53,800 nt of DNA, taken from Campylobacter gastrosuis (lineage in GTDB: Bacteria; Campylobacterota; Campylobacteria; Campylobacterales; Campylobacteraceae). The DNA is taken from assembly GCF_030249845.1 (NCBI RefSeq), contig NZ_JANURM010000012.1, forward strand, positions 1 through 53,800, in the 5' to 3' direction. The notes below the pieces were generated by a model. The model was not told where the DNA came from. It made no database searches and worked only from the letters and a program-made list of their open reading frames with translations. Shown piece by piece: positions 7,889-16,340 of the stretch (position 1 is its first letter; every line of letters begins with the position of its first letter). The position numbers and the translations under genes are program-made.

Positions 7889-8554
7889 TTAGTTTTTATA
7901 TTCAATCAAATCCACAGCACCAGCCTCTTTAAAGCCTTTTAGCCTTAATCTGCAACTATCGCACAGCCCGCACGCCTTTTCTTCGCTCTCATAGCAACTC
8001 CACGTAAGTTGTAGCGGTGAGCCATTTTCAATGGAATTTTTTACGATTTGAGCCTTGCTTAGCCCCACAAGTGGCATTTTTATTGCGATTTTTGTTGTAT
8101 CTTTTGTGCCTAAATTTACGGCGTTTTCTATCGCTTTGATAAAGTCGCTTTTGCAGTCTGGATAGCCCGAGCTATCATCTTCTACGACACCGATAAATAG
8201 GGCGTTTGCACCCTCTTTTTCAGCAAGTGCAGCAGCGATTGAGATAAAAATGCCGTTTCTAAACGGCACGTAGGTGATTGGCACCTCATCTTTTAGCCCA
8301 TCTTTTGGGACGTTTAGGCTAAAATCGGTCAGTGCATTTGCGCCGATTTGTGCGATAAAATTTACATTTAAACTTATGCGATTTTTGATATTTAAAAAAT
8401 CGCAAACTTCGTTAAAAGCACGTTTTTCTCGGCTCATCGTGCGTTGGTCATAGTCAAAATGAAGCCCCACGACTTCATAGCCTTGCTTAATCGCCAAAGT
8501 CGCACAAAGCGTGCTATCCATACCACCGCTCATTATGCAAATAGCCTTTTTCAC
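7889..8554 (-). CDS. queC: 7-cyano-7-deazaguanine synthase QueC
   Basis: QueC converts 7-carboxy-7-deazaguanine to preQ0 using ATP and ammonia, in the queuosine tRNA-modification pathway (cytosolic). The N-terminal PP-loop SGGMDST follows MKKAICIM; YVPFRNGIF and EDDSSGYPDC are typical, and the C-terminal zinc cysteines appear as WSCYESEEKACGLCDSC. I place the start at GTG 8554 rather than 8572: it matches the C. jejuni N-terminus, has AGGAG upstream, and overlaps the trpE stop as GTGA, which indicates coupling. The length is then 221 residues, normal for the family. Confidence 0.95.
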   Translation of the reverse strand: MKKAICIMSGGMDSTLCATLAIKQGYEVVGLHFDYDQRTMSREKRAFNEVCDFLNIKNRISLNVNFIAQIGANALTDFSLNVPKDGLKDEVPITYVPFRNGIFISIAAALAEKEGANALFIGVVEDDSSGYPDCKSDFIKAIENAVNLGTKDTTKIAIKMPLVGLSKAQIVKNSIENGSPLQLTWSCYESEEKACGLCDSCRLRLKGFKEAGAVDLIEYKN

Positions 8555-9822
8555 GCCTTTGCTCCTAGACATAAATTCTCAATCGCCCTTATCACACTTG
8601 CTCTTTTGTGGCAGATTTCGCTGTATTCGCTCTCTTCGTTGCTATCATAAACTATACCGGCACCAGACTGCACGAAGACGTCGTTTGTGTTACCATTTGT
8701 AACAAAAATCGCCGAGCGGATTAGGATTGCCATTTGGACATCTCCGTTAAAGTGCAAAAAGCCAAGCCCACCGCCATAAATATTTCGTTTAAAGGTTTCA
8801 AGTTCGCTAATAATTTGCATTGCTCTTATCTTTGGTGTGCCACTAAGTGTGCCAGCTGGGAATATTGATGAAAGCACGTCAAATCCGTCTAATTCATCAC
8901 GTTTAATCCCATAAACATTGCTTACAATATGCATTACGCTCTCGTAAAATTGCACGTGCATTGCATCTTTTACCACCACGCTTTTTGGCCTTGAAACCTT
9001 GCCGATATCGTTTCTTGCTAGGTCAATTAGCATTTTATGCTCGGCTAGCTCTTTAATATCATTTAAAAGCTCGTTTTTTAGGGCTTCATCGGCATTTGCG
9101 TCAGCTCCACGAGGGCGTGTGCCAGCTATTGGTGCGACAAAAATTTGTGAGTTTTTCATCTCAAAAACAAGCTCTGGTGAGCTACCCACGACATCGCCAT
9201 AAGGTGTAACAAAATGAAACATATATGGACTTGGATTTAGCCTTGAAAGCTCAGTATAAAATGATAAGCTGTCTAAATTTGTAGAGATTTTTAACTGCTC
9301 TGAAAGCACCACTTGAAATATATCGCCACGCGCGATATACTCCTTTGCAACAGCTACTATTTGTTTAAAATGCTCTTTTTGCTCATCTAAATTTGAAAGG
9401 ATTTTAAAGCTAAAATTTCTATCTTTTTCATCTTTAAAATTTTCATCTTTTAAAAAATCATAGTAGCTTTTTTCATCGCCGTAAAATGTGTAAATTTTAC
9501 TCATTTTATCAAAATGTAGGTAGGCTTTGGCGTTTGCATAAATAAATTTTGGGAATTTGTATTGTTCGTTTTTTATCTCATCAATTTTTTCAAAATAGCT
9601 AACGCCCTCGTAAGCAAAAACGCCAAAAAGCCCTGAAAATGGGGCTAAATCGTTTTTGTTTGTTTTAAAATATCGCTTTAAATCATCTAAATCAGATGAA
9701 TTTGCGTCAATGTAATCGCAGTCAATGCCGATGATAACTTGTGAATTATCTTCGGCTAAGTAGCTATTTGAGTATTTTTGTAACACTAATTTATAGTAAA
9801 AAATCGGTTTTTCTAAGAGCAT
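8551..9822 (-). CDS. trpE: Anthranilate synthase component I
   Basis: TrpE makes anthranilate from chorismate with ammonia from a TrpG-type amidotransferase, the first step of tryptophan synthesis. The 423-residue protein has the chorismate-binding core in the last 250 residues: GTRPRGADANADE, LIDLARNDIGKVS, VMHIVSNVYG, FPAGTLSGTPKIRAM, and YGGGLGFLHFNGD. PAGTLSGTPK favours TrpE over aminodeoxychorismate synthase PabB, though the short N-terminal domain leaves some room for PabB. It is first in a two-gene unit with queC, an unexpected pairing, and no other trp gene is in the window. Confidence 0.85.
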   Translation of the reverse strand: MLLEKPIFYYKLVLQKYSNSYLAEDNSQVIIGIDCDYIDANSSDLDDLKRYFKTNKNDLAPFSGLFGVFAYEGVSYFEKIDEIKNEQYKFPKFIYANAKAYLHFDKMSKIYTFYGDEKSYYDFLKDENFKDEKDRNFSFKILSNLDEQKEHFKQIVAVAKEYIARGDIFQVVLSEQLKISTNLDSLSFYTELSRLNPSPYMFHFVTPYGDVVGSSPELVFEMKNSQIFVAPIAGTRPRGADANADEALKNELLNDIKELAEHKMLIDLARNDIGKVSRPKSVVVKDAMHVQFYESVMHIVSNVYGIKRDELDGFDVLSSIFPAGTLSGTPKIRAMQIISELETFKRNIYGGGLGFLHFNGDVQMAILIRSAIFVTNGNTNDVFVQSGAGIVYDSNEESEYSEICHKRASVIRAIENLCLGAKA

Positions 9823-9938
9823 AAATATCCTATGAATTTAAAATCTGTTGATTATATGTAAAAAAAATTAAAAAAAGCATTAGTTTATCGGTTTTTGTGC
9901 TAAAATTTGGGCAAAAATCTAAAATCAAAGGACGCAAA

Positions 9939-11024
9939 GTGTTTTTTTCAAACAAAACAAACTCAAAAGAGCTAGAAATTTTAAAGCAGGAGATTAGCCG
10001 TTTAAAAGATGAAAATTTAGCCCTAAAAAGCCAAAATGAAGCACTAGAAAACGCTAAAAAAACGAGCGAAGATCCGCACAAAAAGGACAAAGAAGCGGTT
10101 ACTAAACTTCTGCTTGATAGCTATCAGGACGGCTTAAATTTTCTCCAAGGCACAATGGAGGAGAATTTAATAATGCTAGATGATATAAACGGCATAAATA
10201 AAGCGACATCAACGCTCACGCACACGCTAAATAGCCAAATCTCAGACGTCGTAACACAGATACAAAGCATATCACAAACCAGCACTGCACTAGAAAATGA
10301 CGCCCAGTCGCTAAATTCAAGCGTGGCGTCTATCGCTGAGATTATAAATTTAATCAAAGATATTTCAGACCAAACAAACCTACTTGCGCTAAATGCTGCC
10401 ATTGAAGCAGCCAGAGCTGGTGAGCACGGCAGGGGCTTTGCAGTTGTCGCTGATGAGGTTAGAAAGCTAGCTGAGCGGACACAAAAGGCGACACAAGAGG
10501 TGGAGGTAAATATCAGTGGGCTAAAACAAAACTCAACGACAATGAGCGAGATTAGCCAAAATTTCGCCACGCTCTCGGCAAATGTAATGCAAACGCTAGA
10601 TGAATTTAGCAAAAACATCTCAAACGTGGATAAAAATACAAATCAAATCGTAAATAAAACCTTAAACGTAACAAACGAAGTTAGCGTTAGCAACGGCAAA
10701 ATTGATCACATAAATTTAAAGCTAGAAGCCTACAAAGCGGCATTTTACGGCACTAACGCAAACATTATGGATCACAATTCGTGCCGATTTGGCAAGTGGT
10801 TTTCGCAGGTCGTAACAAAACTGCTCTCAAACGACACAAAGGCACTAAATGATATCGCAAGAGAGCACGAAAATGTGCATTCTGGGTTAAATAAAGCCAT
10901 AGAAATTTTTAGTCAAAATGGTCTAAATTACTCAAACGGCGTAAGTTATTTACAAAGCGTTGAGAAGTCATCAAAAGGCGGATTTGAGCTACTTTTAGAT
11001 GCGGTTAAAAAGGCTAGAAAATAG
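9939..11024 (+). CDS. Soluble methyl-accepting chemotaxis protein with C-terminal CZB domain
   Basis: This is a cytoplasmic chemoreceptor that signals through CheW/CheA. It has no membrane segment. An N-terminal coiled coil (about residues 10-50) leads into the signalling hairpin with the hallmark tip ([21 protein letters not shown] ... [15 protein letters not shown]). A chemoreceptor zinc-binding domain follows: [11 protein letters not shown] and [15 protein letters not shown] supply the His/Cys ligands, so zinc or hypochlorite-type redox sensing is likely. I set the start at GTG 9939, with AAAGGA at 9927-9932. The in-frame GTG at 9897 is rejected because the sequence there (TGCTAAAAT) looks like the promoter -10. 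Length 361 residues. Confidence 0.9.
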   Translation: MFFSNKTNSKELEILKQEISRLKDENLALKSQNEALENAKKTSEDPHKKDKEAVTKLLLDSYQDGLNFLQGTMEENLIMLDDINGINKATSTLTHTLNSQISDVVTQIQSISQTSTALENDAQSLNSSVASIAEIINLIKDISDQTNLLALNAAIEAARAGEHGRGFAVVADEVRKLAERTQKATQEVEVNISGLKQNSTTMSEISQNFATLSANVMQTLDEFSKNISNVDKNTNQIVNKTLNVTNEVSVSNGKIDHINLKLEAYKAAFYGTNANIMDHNSCRFGKWFSQVVTKLLSNDTKALNDIAREHENVHSGLNKAIEIFSQNGLNYSNGVSYLQSVEKSSKGGFELLLDAVKKARK

Positions 11025-11036
11025 TTCTAGCCTTTT
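11008..11036. terminator. Bidirectional terminator between convergent genes
   Basis: A 12-bp perfect stem (AAAAGGCTAGAA at 11008-11019 with its complement at 11025-11036) closes a 5-base loop and is T-rich on both outer sides. It contains the stop codons of the chemoreceptor gene and of the convergent gene at 11027, so it can terminate both. Confidence 0.8.
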
Positions 11037-11446
11037 GTTAGCTCGTCGTATTTTTTAGCTAAAATTTGCTTTTGCTCTTTTGTGAGATTTGCCGAGTTTA
11101 TCGCATTTTGCACGGCTTCGTTTGCCCTTGCGTTTAATAAATCGTAGCTGTTTTGATTTTGCTTAAAAATTTCACTTAATAAATCATCTTTTTCATCTTT
11201 TAGCTCAGAGATTGCGTTTGAAAGGGCGTCTGGGCTAACCGAGCTTGAACGCAAAAGCTCATTTATCATCTTGCCGTTTTCGCTATCTCCTAAAATGCTA
11301 CTAAAATCGCCCTTATTTGCCTTATTTGTGTCGTATTTAAGCAAAAAATCCTCAAAACTACCGCCATTTTTATTTGAAGCCTTATACATATTATAAGCCG
11401 CGCTTGCTGCTGGGTCAAGCCTAAAAAGATAGCTTTTATCGCTCAT
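11027..11446 (-). CDS. Hypothetical protein, helical, 139 residues
   Basis: I do not recognise a family. The protein has no signal peptide or membrane segment, is rich in Ala, Asn, Ser and Lys, and appears almost wholly helical (ENGKMINELLRSSSVSPDALSNAISELKDEKDDLLSEIF ends in a heptad-like stretch). SFEDFLLKYD and LTKEQKQILAKKYDEL are the most distinctive pieces. It has its own start with ATCCTTT upstream on the plus strand (AAAGGAT on the coding strand) and converges on the chemoreceptor gene. Confidence 0.7.
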   Translation of the reverse strand: MSDKSYLFRLDPAASAAYNMYKASNKNGGSFEDFLLKYDTNKANKGDFSSILGDSENGKMINELLRSSSVSPDALSNAISELKDEKDDLLSEIFKQNQNSYDLLNARANEAVQNAINSANLTKEQKQILAKKYDELTKG

Positions 11447-11497
11447 TTTTATCCTTTGAAATTTTGCCTTTTAAGCAAGATTTATTCCATTTAGCAG

Positions 11498-11511
11498 TTG
11501 ATTTTAGTCAA
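11498..11511 (+). promoter_or_regulatory. FNR/CRP-family box upstream of hcp
   Basis: TTGAT-TTTA-GTCAA matches the CRP/FNR-superfamily half-sites around a 4-base centre with one asymmetry. The centre (11504.5) lies about 41.5 bp before the start predicted from the -10 TAAAAT at 11534-11539, the classical class II activator position. A Campylobacter FNR-type or NssR-type nitrosative-stress regulator would be a sensible ligand for an hcp promoter. Confidence 0.55.
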
Positions 11512-11568
11512 TGGCGTGGCTAAAAATTTTGCCTAAAATGCGAGAAAATTTTTAAACAAGGAGAAAAA

Positions 11569-12912
11569 ATGAGTGAAAATTTAAAGATGTTTTGTCATCA
11601 ATGCGAGATGAGCGCGCCTGACGGCTGTGGTGCTCACGGGCAAAGCAAAGGCACTTGCGGTAAAGATGATACACTAGCAAGGCTTCAAGATACGATGGTC
11701 TTTGGACTTAAAGGTCTAAGCGCATATCGCCACCACGCACACGAGCTTGGCGCTGATACGAGCGAGGTTGATAGAGTTATAGCTGATACGCTTTATTTTA
11801 CGCTTACAAACTCAAATTTTAACTTCAACGAACACATAAAACAGCTCCTAGCTGTCGGCTCTGCTGGTGTTAAGGTAATGGATATTTTAAGCGAAGCTCA
11901 CACAAAAACCTTTGGTGTGCCAACCCCTGTAAAAGTGAGCCAAAACAAGGTTGAGGGCAGGGCGATTTTAGTTAGCGGACACAACCTAAAAGCCCTAAAA
12001 ATGCTATTAGAGCAAACCGAGGGCAAGGGCATAAATATCTACACGCACTCAGAAATGCTCCCAGCTCACGGCTATCCAGAGCTTAGAAAATACAGCCACT
12101 TAAAGGGCAATGTCGGCAAGGCGTGGTTTGATCAAACTAAGCTTTTTAACGAATTTAAAGGAGCGATTTTAATGAGCACAAACTGCATTGTGCCACTTAG
12201 AAATAGCTGTGAGTATAAAGACCGCCTTTTTGGCTATCAAATAGCAGGAACTGAGGGCGTAACGATGATAGAAAATGATGATTTTACGCCGTTAATTGAG
12301 TGTGCGTTAGCTTGTGGCGATGTGAGTATGCATAGCGATTTAAGCCTAACTACTGGCGGACATTATAAGACGATTTTAACACTAGCCCCACAAATTTTAG
12401 ACGCCATAAACTCTGGCAAAATTCGCCGATTTTTTGTCATAGCAGGTTGCGACGCGCCGGGTAAAGGCCGTGAGTATTACAGAGAGTTAGCAGAAAATTT
12501 ACCGCAAGACTGCGTGATTTTAACATCAAGCTGTGGAAAATTTCGCTTTAACGACATTGACTTTGGCGTGGTGCCTGGCACAAATTTGCCACGATATATT
12601 GATTTAGGTCAGTGTAATGATTCTAACGGCGCCGTTAAAATCGCACTTGCTCTAAGCGAAGCCACTGGCATTGCCATTAACGACCTGCCAGTTTCAATCG
12701 TGCTAATGTGGATGGAGCAAAAGGCTGTGATTATCTTACTTGCGCTGTTTAGCCTTGGCGTTAAAAACATCAATGTCGGACCAACTCTGCCTAAATTCTT
12801 TAACGAAGAGATAGTAAATTTCTTGGTAGAAAATTTTGGCGTTAGGCTAATTAGTGGCGACGCTAAGGCTGATTTGGCTTACTTTTTAAACGGACACAAG
12901 GACGTTGCGTAA
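11569..12912 (+). CDS. hcp: Hybrid cluster protein (hydroxylamine/NO reductase), class III-like
   Basis: Hcp carries an Fe-S cluster and the unique 4Fe-2S-2O hybrid cluster and reduces NO or hydroxylamine in anaerobic nitrosative stress (cytosolic). The N-terminal cysteine set is FCHQCEMSAPDGCG ... GTCGK. The hybrid-cluster ligands are in family order: His (VSGHNLKAL), Glu (THSEMLPAHGY), Cys (STNCIVP), Cys (AGCDAPGKGREYY), Cys (TSSCGKFRF), Cys (GQCNDSNGA), and Glu/Lys (WMEQKAV). At 447 residues it is about 100 shorter than E. coli Hcp, consistent with the class that lacks an extra helical segment. AAGGAG precedes the ATG. No hcr reductase gene adjoins. The 3' end overlaps the convergent flavoprotein gene by 27 bp. 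Confidence 0.93.
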   Translation: MSENLKMFCHQCEMSAPDGCGAHGQSKGTCGKDDTLARLQDTMVFGLKGLSAYRHHAHELGADTSEVDRVIADTLYFTLTNSNFNFNEHIKQLLAVGSAGVKVMDILSEAHTKTFGVPTPVKVSQNKVEGRAILVSGHNLKALKMLLEQTEGKGINIYTHSEMLPAHGYPELRKYSHLKGNVGKAWFDQTKLFNEFKGAILMSTNCIVPLRNSCEYKDRLFGYQIAGTEGVTMIENDDFTPLIECALACGDVSMHSDLSLTTGGHYKTILTLAPQILDAINSGKIRRFFVIAGCDAPGKGREYYRELAENLPQDCVILTSSCGKFRFNDIDFGVVPGTNLPRYIDLGQCNDSNGAVKIALALSEATGIAINDLPVSIVLMWMEQKAVIILLALFSLGVKNINVGPTLPKFFNEEIVNFLVENFGVRLISGDAKADLAYFLNGHKDVA

Positions 12913-14028
12913 GCCCAAAAATGCGGACTTTGCACTAGCAAAGGCAAAGTGGATATTATATCCGCCAAGCATACCGCTGACATCTAAAACTTCGCCGATA
13001 AAAAATAGATTTGGCACGATTTTGCTTTGGCAGTTCGTGCCGATTTTATCGGTCTTTACTCCGCCTTTTGTAATCTCAGCCTTCTCAAAGCCAAAATTCC
13101 CAGCTGGGGCAAATTCATAATCAAACACCCTTAAAAATCGCTCTTTTTCATCGCCATTAAACTCATCAAATGGCTTATCAGCTAGATTTAGTGCCGTTAA
13201 AAATTCCCTGCAAAAGCTCTTAGGTAGCCCAAGAATCGTGCTAACTTGCTTTTTTGTGTTTGTGAAATTTTTAGCCTTTAAATGTGGCGCGAAGTTGATT
13301 GAAATTTTACCTTTTTGCCAAAAAAGCGATGCGTTTAGCACGGCTGGACCTGAAATGCCCCTGTGCGTAAAAAGCACATTGCCGCAAAATTCACGCCCAG
13401 CGACCTTGATTTTGCAGTTTATTGAAACGCCACTTATGTTTTTAAACCAAAACTCGTCTTTTTGCACGCTAAATCCGACAAGTGCAGGGCTAGGCGTGGC
13501 GATATCGTGTGAAAAATGCCTTGCTATCTCGTAGCCAACGCCACTTGCACCAAGTGCTTTATAGCTTAGTCCGCCACTTGCGACGATTAAATTTCTAGCA
13601 AAAAATTCGCCTAAATTTGTGCTAATTTTAAACAAATCGCCCTCTTTTTGTGCGGTTTTTACTTCGCAGTTTAGCCTAAATTCGCACTTTACCTTACGCA
13701 AAATCTCGTTTAAAACAGCCTTTGAGCCATTTTTGCAGTAAAACTGGGCGTCTTTTTCTTTGCTAAAATCTAAATTTTTAAAATTTCTTAGCACCTCTTC
13801 ATAGCTTAAAACGCCTAAAATTTCACGCACGAAATTCTCATCGCCTAAGTAGTTTTTCGTGCTTATGTTTTGGTTTGTTATGTTGCACCTACCGCCACCA
13901 CTTGCTAGGATTTTTGCTCCAAATTTTGAGTTTTTCTCTAAGATAATCGTCTCATTTTTATCTAAAAGTGTCGCTAAAAATAGTCCGCTAGCACCGCCAC
14001 CGATGATTAGATTTTTATAAATTTTCAT
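12886..14028 (-). CDS. BaiN/HI0933-family NAD(P)/FAD-dependent oxidoreductase
   Basis: This is a flavoprotein of the HI0933 family, which includes the bile-acid reductase BaiN; the substrate here is unknown. An N-terminal FAD dinucleotide fold (LIIGGGASGLFLATLL) is followed by the diagnostic FGAKILASGGGRCNITNQN, a central domain (FTHRGISGPAVLNASLFW) and a C-terminal FAD-contact segment (LFFIGEVLDVSGMLGGYNIHFAFASAKSAFLG). I prefer ATG 14028 (MKIYKNLIIGGG) to 14043, because the five extra codons overlap a TATAAT-like -10. Length 380 residues. It converges on and overlaps hcp. Confidence 0.88.
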   Translation of the reverse strand: MKIYKNLIIGGGASGLFLATLLDKNETIILEKNSKFGAKILASGGGRCNITNQNISTKNYLGDENFVREILGVLSYEEVLRNFKNLDFSKEKDAQFYCKNGSKAVLNEILRKVKCEFRLNCEVKTAQKEGDLFKISTNLGEFFARNLIVASGGLSYKALGASGVGYEIARHFSHDIATPSPALVGFSVQKDEFWFKNISGVSINCKIKVAGREFCGNVLFTHRGISGPAVLNASLFWQKGKISINFAPHLKAKNFTNTKKQVSTILGLPKSFCREFLTALNLADKPFDEFNGDEKERFLRVFDYEFAPAGNFGFEKAEITKGGVKTDKIGTNCQSKIVPNLFFIGEVLDVSGMLGGYNIHFAFASAKSAFLGLRNVLVSV

Positions 14029-14048
14029 TGCAAAATTATACATTAAAA

Positions 14049-14064
14049 TGGGGCGTTTGCCCCA
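14049..14064. terminator. GC-rich hairpin between TonB receptor and flavoprotein genes
   Basis: TGGGGC and GCCCCA flank a GTTT loop. Downstream on the minus strand the sequence is ATTTTAATG, so it is a moderate rho-independent terminator for the TonB receptor transcript. Confidence 0.55.
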
Positions 14065-14067
14065 AAA

Positions 14068-16212
14068 TTAAAATTTCACAGACGCTGTTAGCATAATTTG
14101 GCGTGCGTAGCCCGGGATTACTGGTATTACGTTTTCAGCTTGTGTGCCTGAGGCTGCTGTTGTGAAGTATAATTTATCGGTTAGGTTTTTAACATTAAGG
14201 GCAAAATTTGTTTCATAACCTGAAATTTTAGTCGTATAGCTTATGAATGCATCATAGGTTACTGCGTGTGGTAGCTTGTATGGTGTGCCAATTGTGCCTG
14301 TTTTGCCGTTCATATTATAAGTTTGCCATGACCCAAAGTATCTAGCTCCACCGCCAACTCTAAATCCCTTTAAGCCAATGTGCGAAAAGTCGTAATTTGC
14401 AAAGAGTGATGCTTGATGCTTTGGTGTAGCTTCAAGTTGTTTGCCTGCACGCCAAGGTGTATCTATATCCTCTTTTGTGGTTGCTTTTGTGTATGTATAG
14501 CTTGAACCAACGTTTAATCCGTTTGTTACTCGCCCACTTAAATCAAATTCAAAGCCACGAGAGCGTTGTTTGCCTGCAATTAGCAGTGTGCTAACGCCGT
14601 TTATTGTTGTGCTGTAACTTACATTTTTCTTATCAATGTTAAATATTGCAGCTGTTGCGGTTATGTTATTGTTTTGAAATTTTGTGCCTAGCTCAACTGA
14701 CTCCCCTTCTTCTGGCGGTAAAGATGAGCTTACTTCGGCTGAGATTGAGCTTTGTGGGTTAAAGCTTTGAGAGTAGCTTGTATAAACTGACCATTCAGGT
14801 GTTAAAAGATAAACAAGTCCTAAATTATAAAGTAGCTTTCCATCGTGCTGGTCTGTTGCTACTTTAAAATCTGTTTGACCCCTACCACCATATTGGTCGT
14901 AATATTCATATCTTAAACCAGATACAAAAATTAACTCATCTGTTAAGTTCATATTATCTTGTAAATATGTGCCAATAGTGCGAATTTTTTCATATTGGCT
15001 ATATGTTGCGTTGCCTTGTTGTGTTGCAATGCCAACTTGTCCATAGATTGGATTGTATATATTTATATTAAATTGAGTGCCGGTTTCACGTGCATTTTTT
15101 GGACGACGTCTTAAATTATCTCTTATATCAATACCCATAATTAAATTGTGGCTAATTGGTCCAGTTTCAACTATTCCGTTTAAATTTATACTCCCAGCGT
15201 GTGTGCGGTGTTCAAAATCTGAGTAAAATTCATTACGCCTTCCAGCAATGCCGGTAGTTAAATCTACATTCATAACACGCATTTGTCCGTAGTCATACAT
15301 TGAGCGTGAAAATGCGTAGTTTGCCTTTAAAAGCCAGTTTTGACCTATTTGTTTTTCAAATCCTACATCAAATGTATCAACTTTGCCGTTGGTTTCATTA
15401 AAATGCTCATCAAGTCTTATTTTTTTATCAATTGGCAAAATTTGTCCATTTGTTGTAGATAGATACATTCCCCTATCAACCGGGTCTGTGTATTTTGTGT
15501 GAGTATAGGCTAAATCCAAGCGATAATCATCACCACGATAAGATATGCTTGGAGCGATTGTAAAATTTTTATATTTACCAAATTCACGCCAATGTTTCTT
15601 ATAAGAGTTATCAAAAATAAAGCGATATGCAAAGCCACTATCTGAAATTGGTCCTGTAAAATCAAATCCAGCATTGTAGTATTTATGATTTCCAAATCCA
15701 GCCCATAACTCGTTAGTAAAATCATAAAGTGGTTTTTTTGTTGTTATATTAATAACTCCGCCAGGTTCTTGTATCCCATAAAGCACACTAGCTGGACCTT
15801 TTAACACTTCTACGCTTTGTGCTGTTGCGTTAAAGTTATGCAAAACTCCTGCGGATACGCCGTTTCGCATAATTGAGCCATCTCTATTTCCGCCAAAACC
15901 ACGTTTAAGAACTGAGTCAAAAATTCCACCAACTGAATTTGCGTAACTTACACCACTGACATTTGCTAGGCTCTCAGCAAGGCTCTCTGGTTTTTTATCT
16001 TTTATCTGTTGATTAGTGATAACATTTATCGTTTGCGGTATCTCTAAAATCGGCGTCCTAGTCTTTGAAATATCACTGCTAACGGCTCTGTAACCATCAT
16101 CAAAACTCTGTGTAACCTCAACGTCATCAAGCTTGATATCATCGGCAAATACGCTATTGCAAAGCACATAGCTAATCGCAACAAAACTAAAAAATACTCT
16201 ATTTTTCATCAT
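14068..16212 (-). CDS. TonB-dependent siderophore receptor
   Basis: This outer-membrane receptor imports a ferric siderophore with TonB-ExbBD energy. The 714-residue protein has a signal peptide (cleavage near VFA-DD at residues 22-24), a TonB-box-like DDVEVT, a plug domain (SKTRTPILEIPQTINVITNQ ... GVINITTKKPLYDF), and a 22-strand barrel ending in the Phe-terminal strand IMLTASVKF. The barrel segment with TPEWSVYTSYSQSFNPQ is typical of the FhuA/FpvA-like siderophore group; the actual ligand cannot be read from sequence. It appears monocistronic with a Fur-like box upstream. Confidence 0.92.
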   Translation of the reverse strand: MMKNRVFFSFVAISYVLCNSVFADDIKLDDVEVTQSFDDGYRAVSSDISKTRTPILEIPQTINVITNQQIKDKKPESLAESLANVSGVSYANSVGGIFDSVLKRGFGGNRDGSIMRNGVSAGVLHNFNATAQSVEVLKGPASVLYGIQEPGGVINITTKKPLYDFTNELWAGFGNHKYYNAGFDFTGPISDSGFAYRFIFDNSYKKHWREFGKYKNFTIAPSISYRGDDYRLDLAYTHTKYTDPVDRGMYLSTTNGQILPIDKKIRLDEHFNETNGKVDTFDVGFEKQIGQNWLLKANYAFSRSMYDYGQMRVMNVDLTTGIAGRRNEFYSDFEHRTHAGSINLNGIVETGPISHNLIMGIDIRDNLRRRPKNARETGTQFNINIYNPIYGQVGIATQQGNATYSQYEKIRTIGTYLQDNMNLTDELIFVSGLRYEYYDQYGGRGQTDFKVATDQHDGKLLYNLGLVYLLTPEWSVYTSYSQSFNPQSSISAEVSSSLPPEEGESVELGTKFQNNNITATAAIFNIDKKNVSYSTTINGVSTLLIAGKQRSRGFEFDLSGRVTNGLNVGSSYTYTKATTKEDIDTPWRAGKQLEATPKHQASLFANYDFSHIGLKGFRVGGGARYFGSWQTYNMNGKTGTIGTPYKLPHAVTYDAFISYTTKISGYETNFALNVKNLTDKLYFTTAASGTQAENVIPVIPGYARQIMLTASVKF

Positions 16213-16272
16213 AAACCTTTTGTAAAAAATATCGTAATTGTATTGTAAATTTTATAAAATACAGCTAAAATA

Positions 16273-16290
16273 ATTGATTATATTTATCAA
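16273..16290 (-). promoter_or_regulatory. Fur-like box before the TonB receptor gene
   Basis: TTGATTATATTTATCAA has TTGAT/ATCAA arms around an AT core, resembling a half-degenerate Fur box. It lies about 65 bp before the receptor start in an AT-rich promoter region. Iron repression is the expected control for this gene class; the match alone is moderate. Confidence 0.4.
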
Positions 16291-16340
16291 AATTTTAGCC
16301 TTAAAATTTTGCTATAATTGCGATAAAAAATGGGGGACTT

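Noticed and set aside
8551..9822. PabB instead of TrpE
   Set aside because: The PAGTLSGTPK motif is that of anthranilate synthase; PabB proteins usually have a different sequence there. Some doubt remains because of the short N-terminal domain.
10124..10618. 164-residue minus-strand reading frame
   Set aside because: It is antisense to the chemoreceptor signalling domain and shows no recognisable motif.
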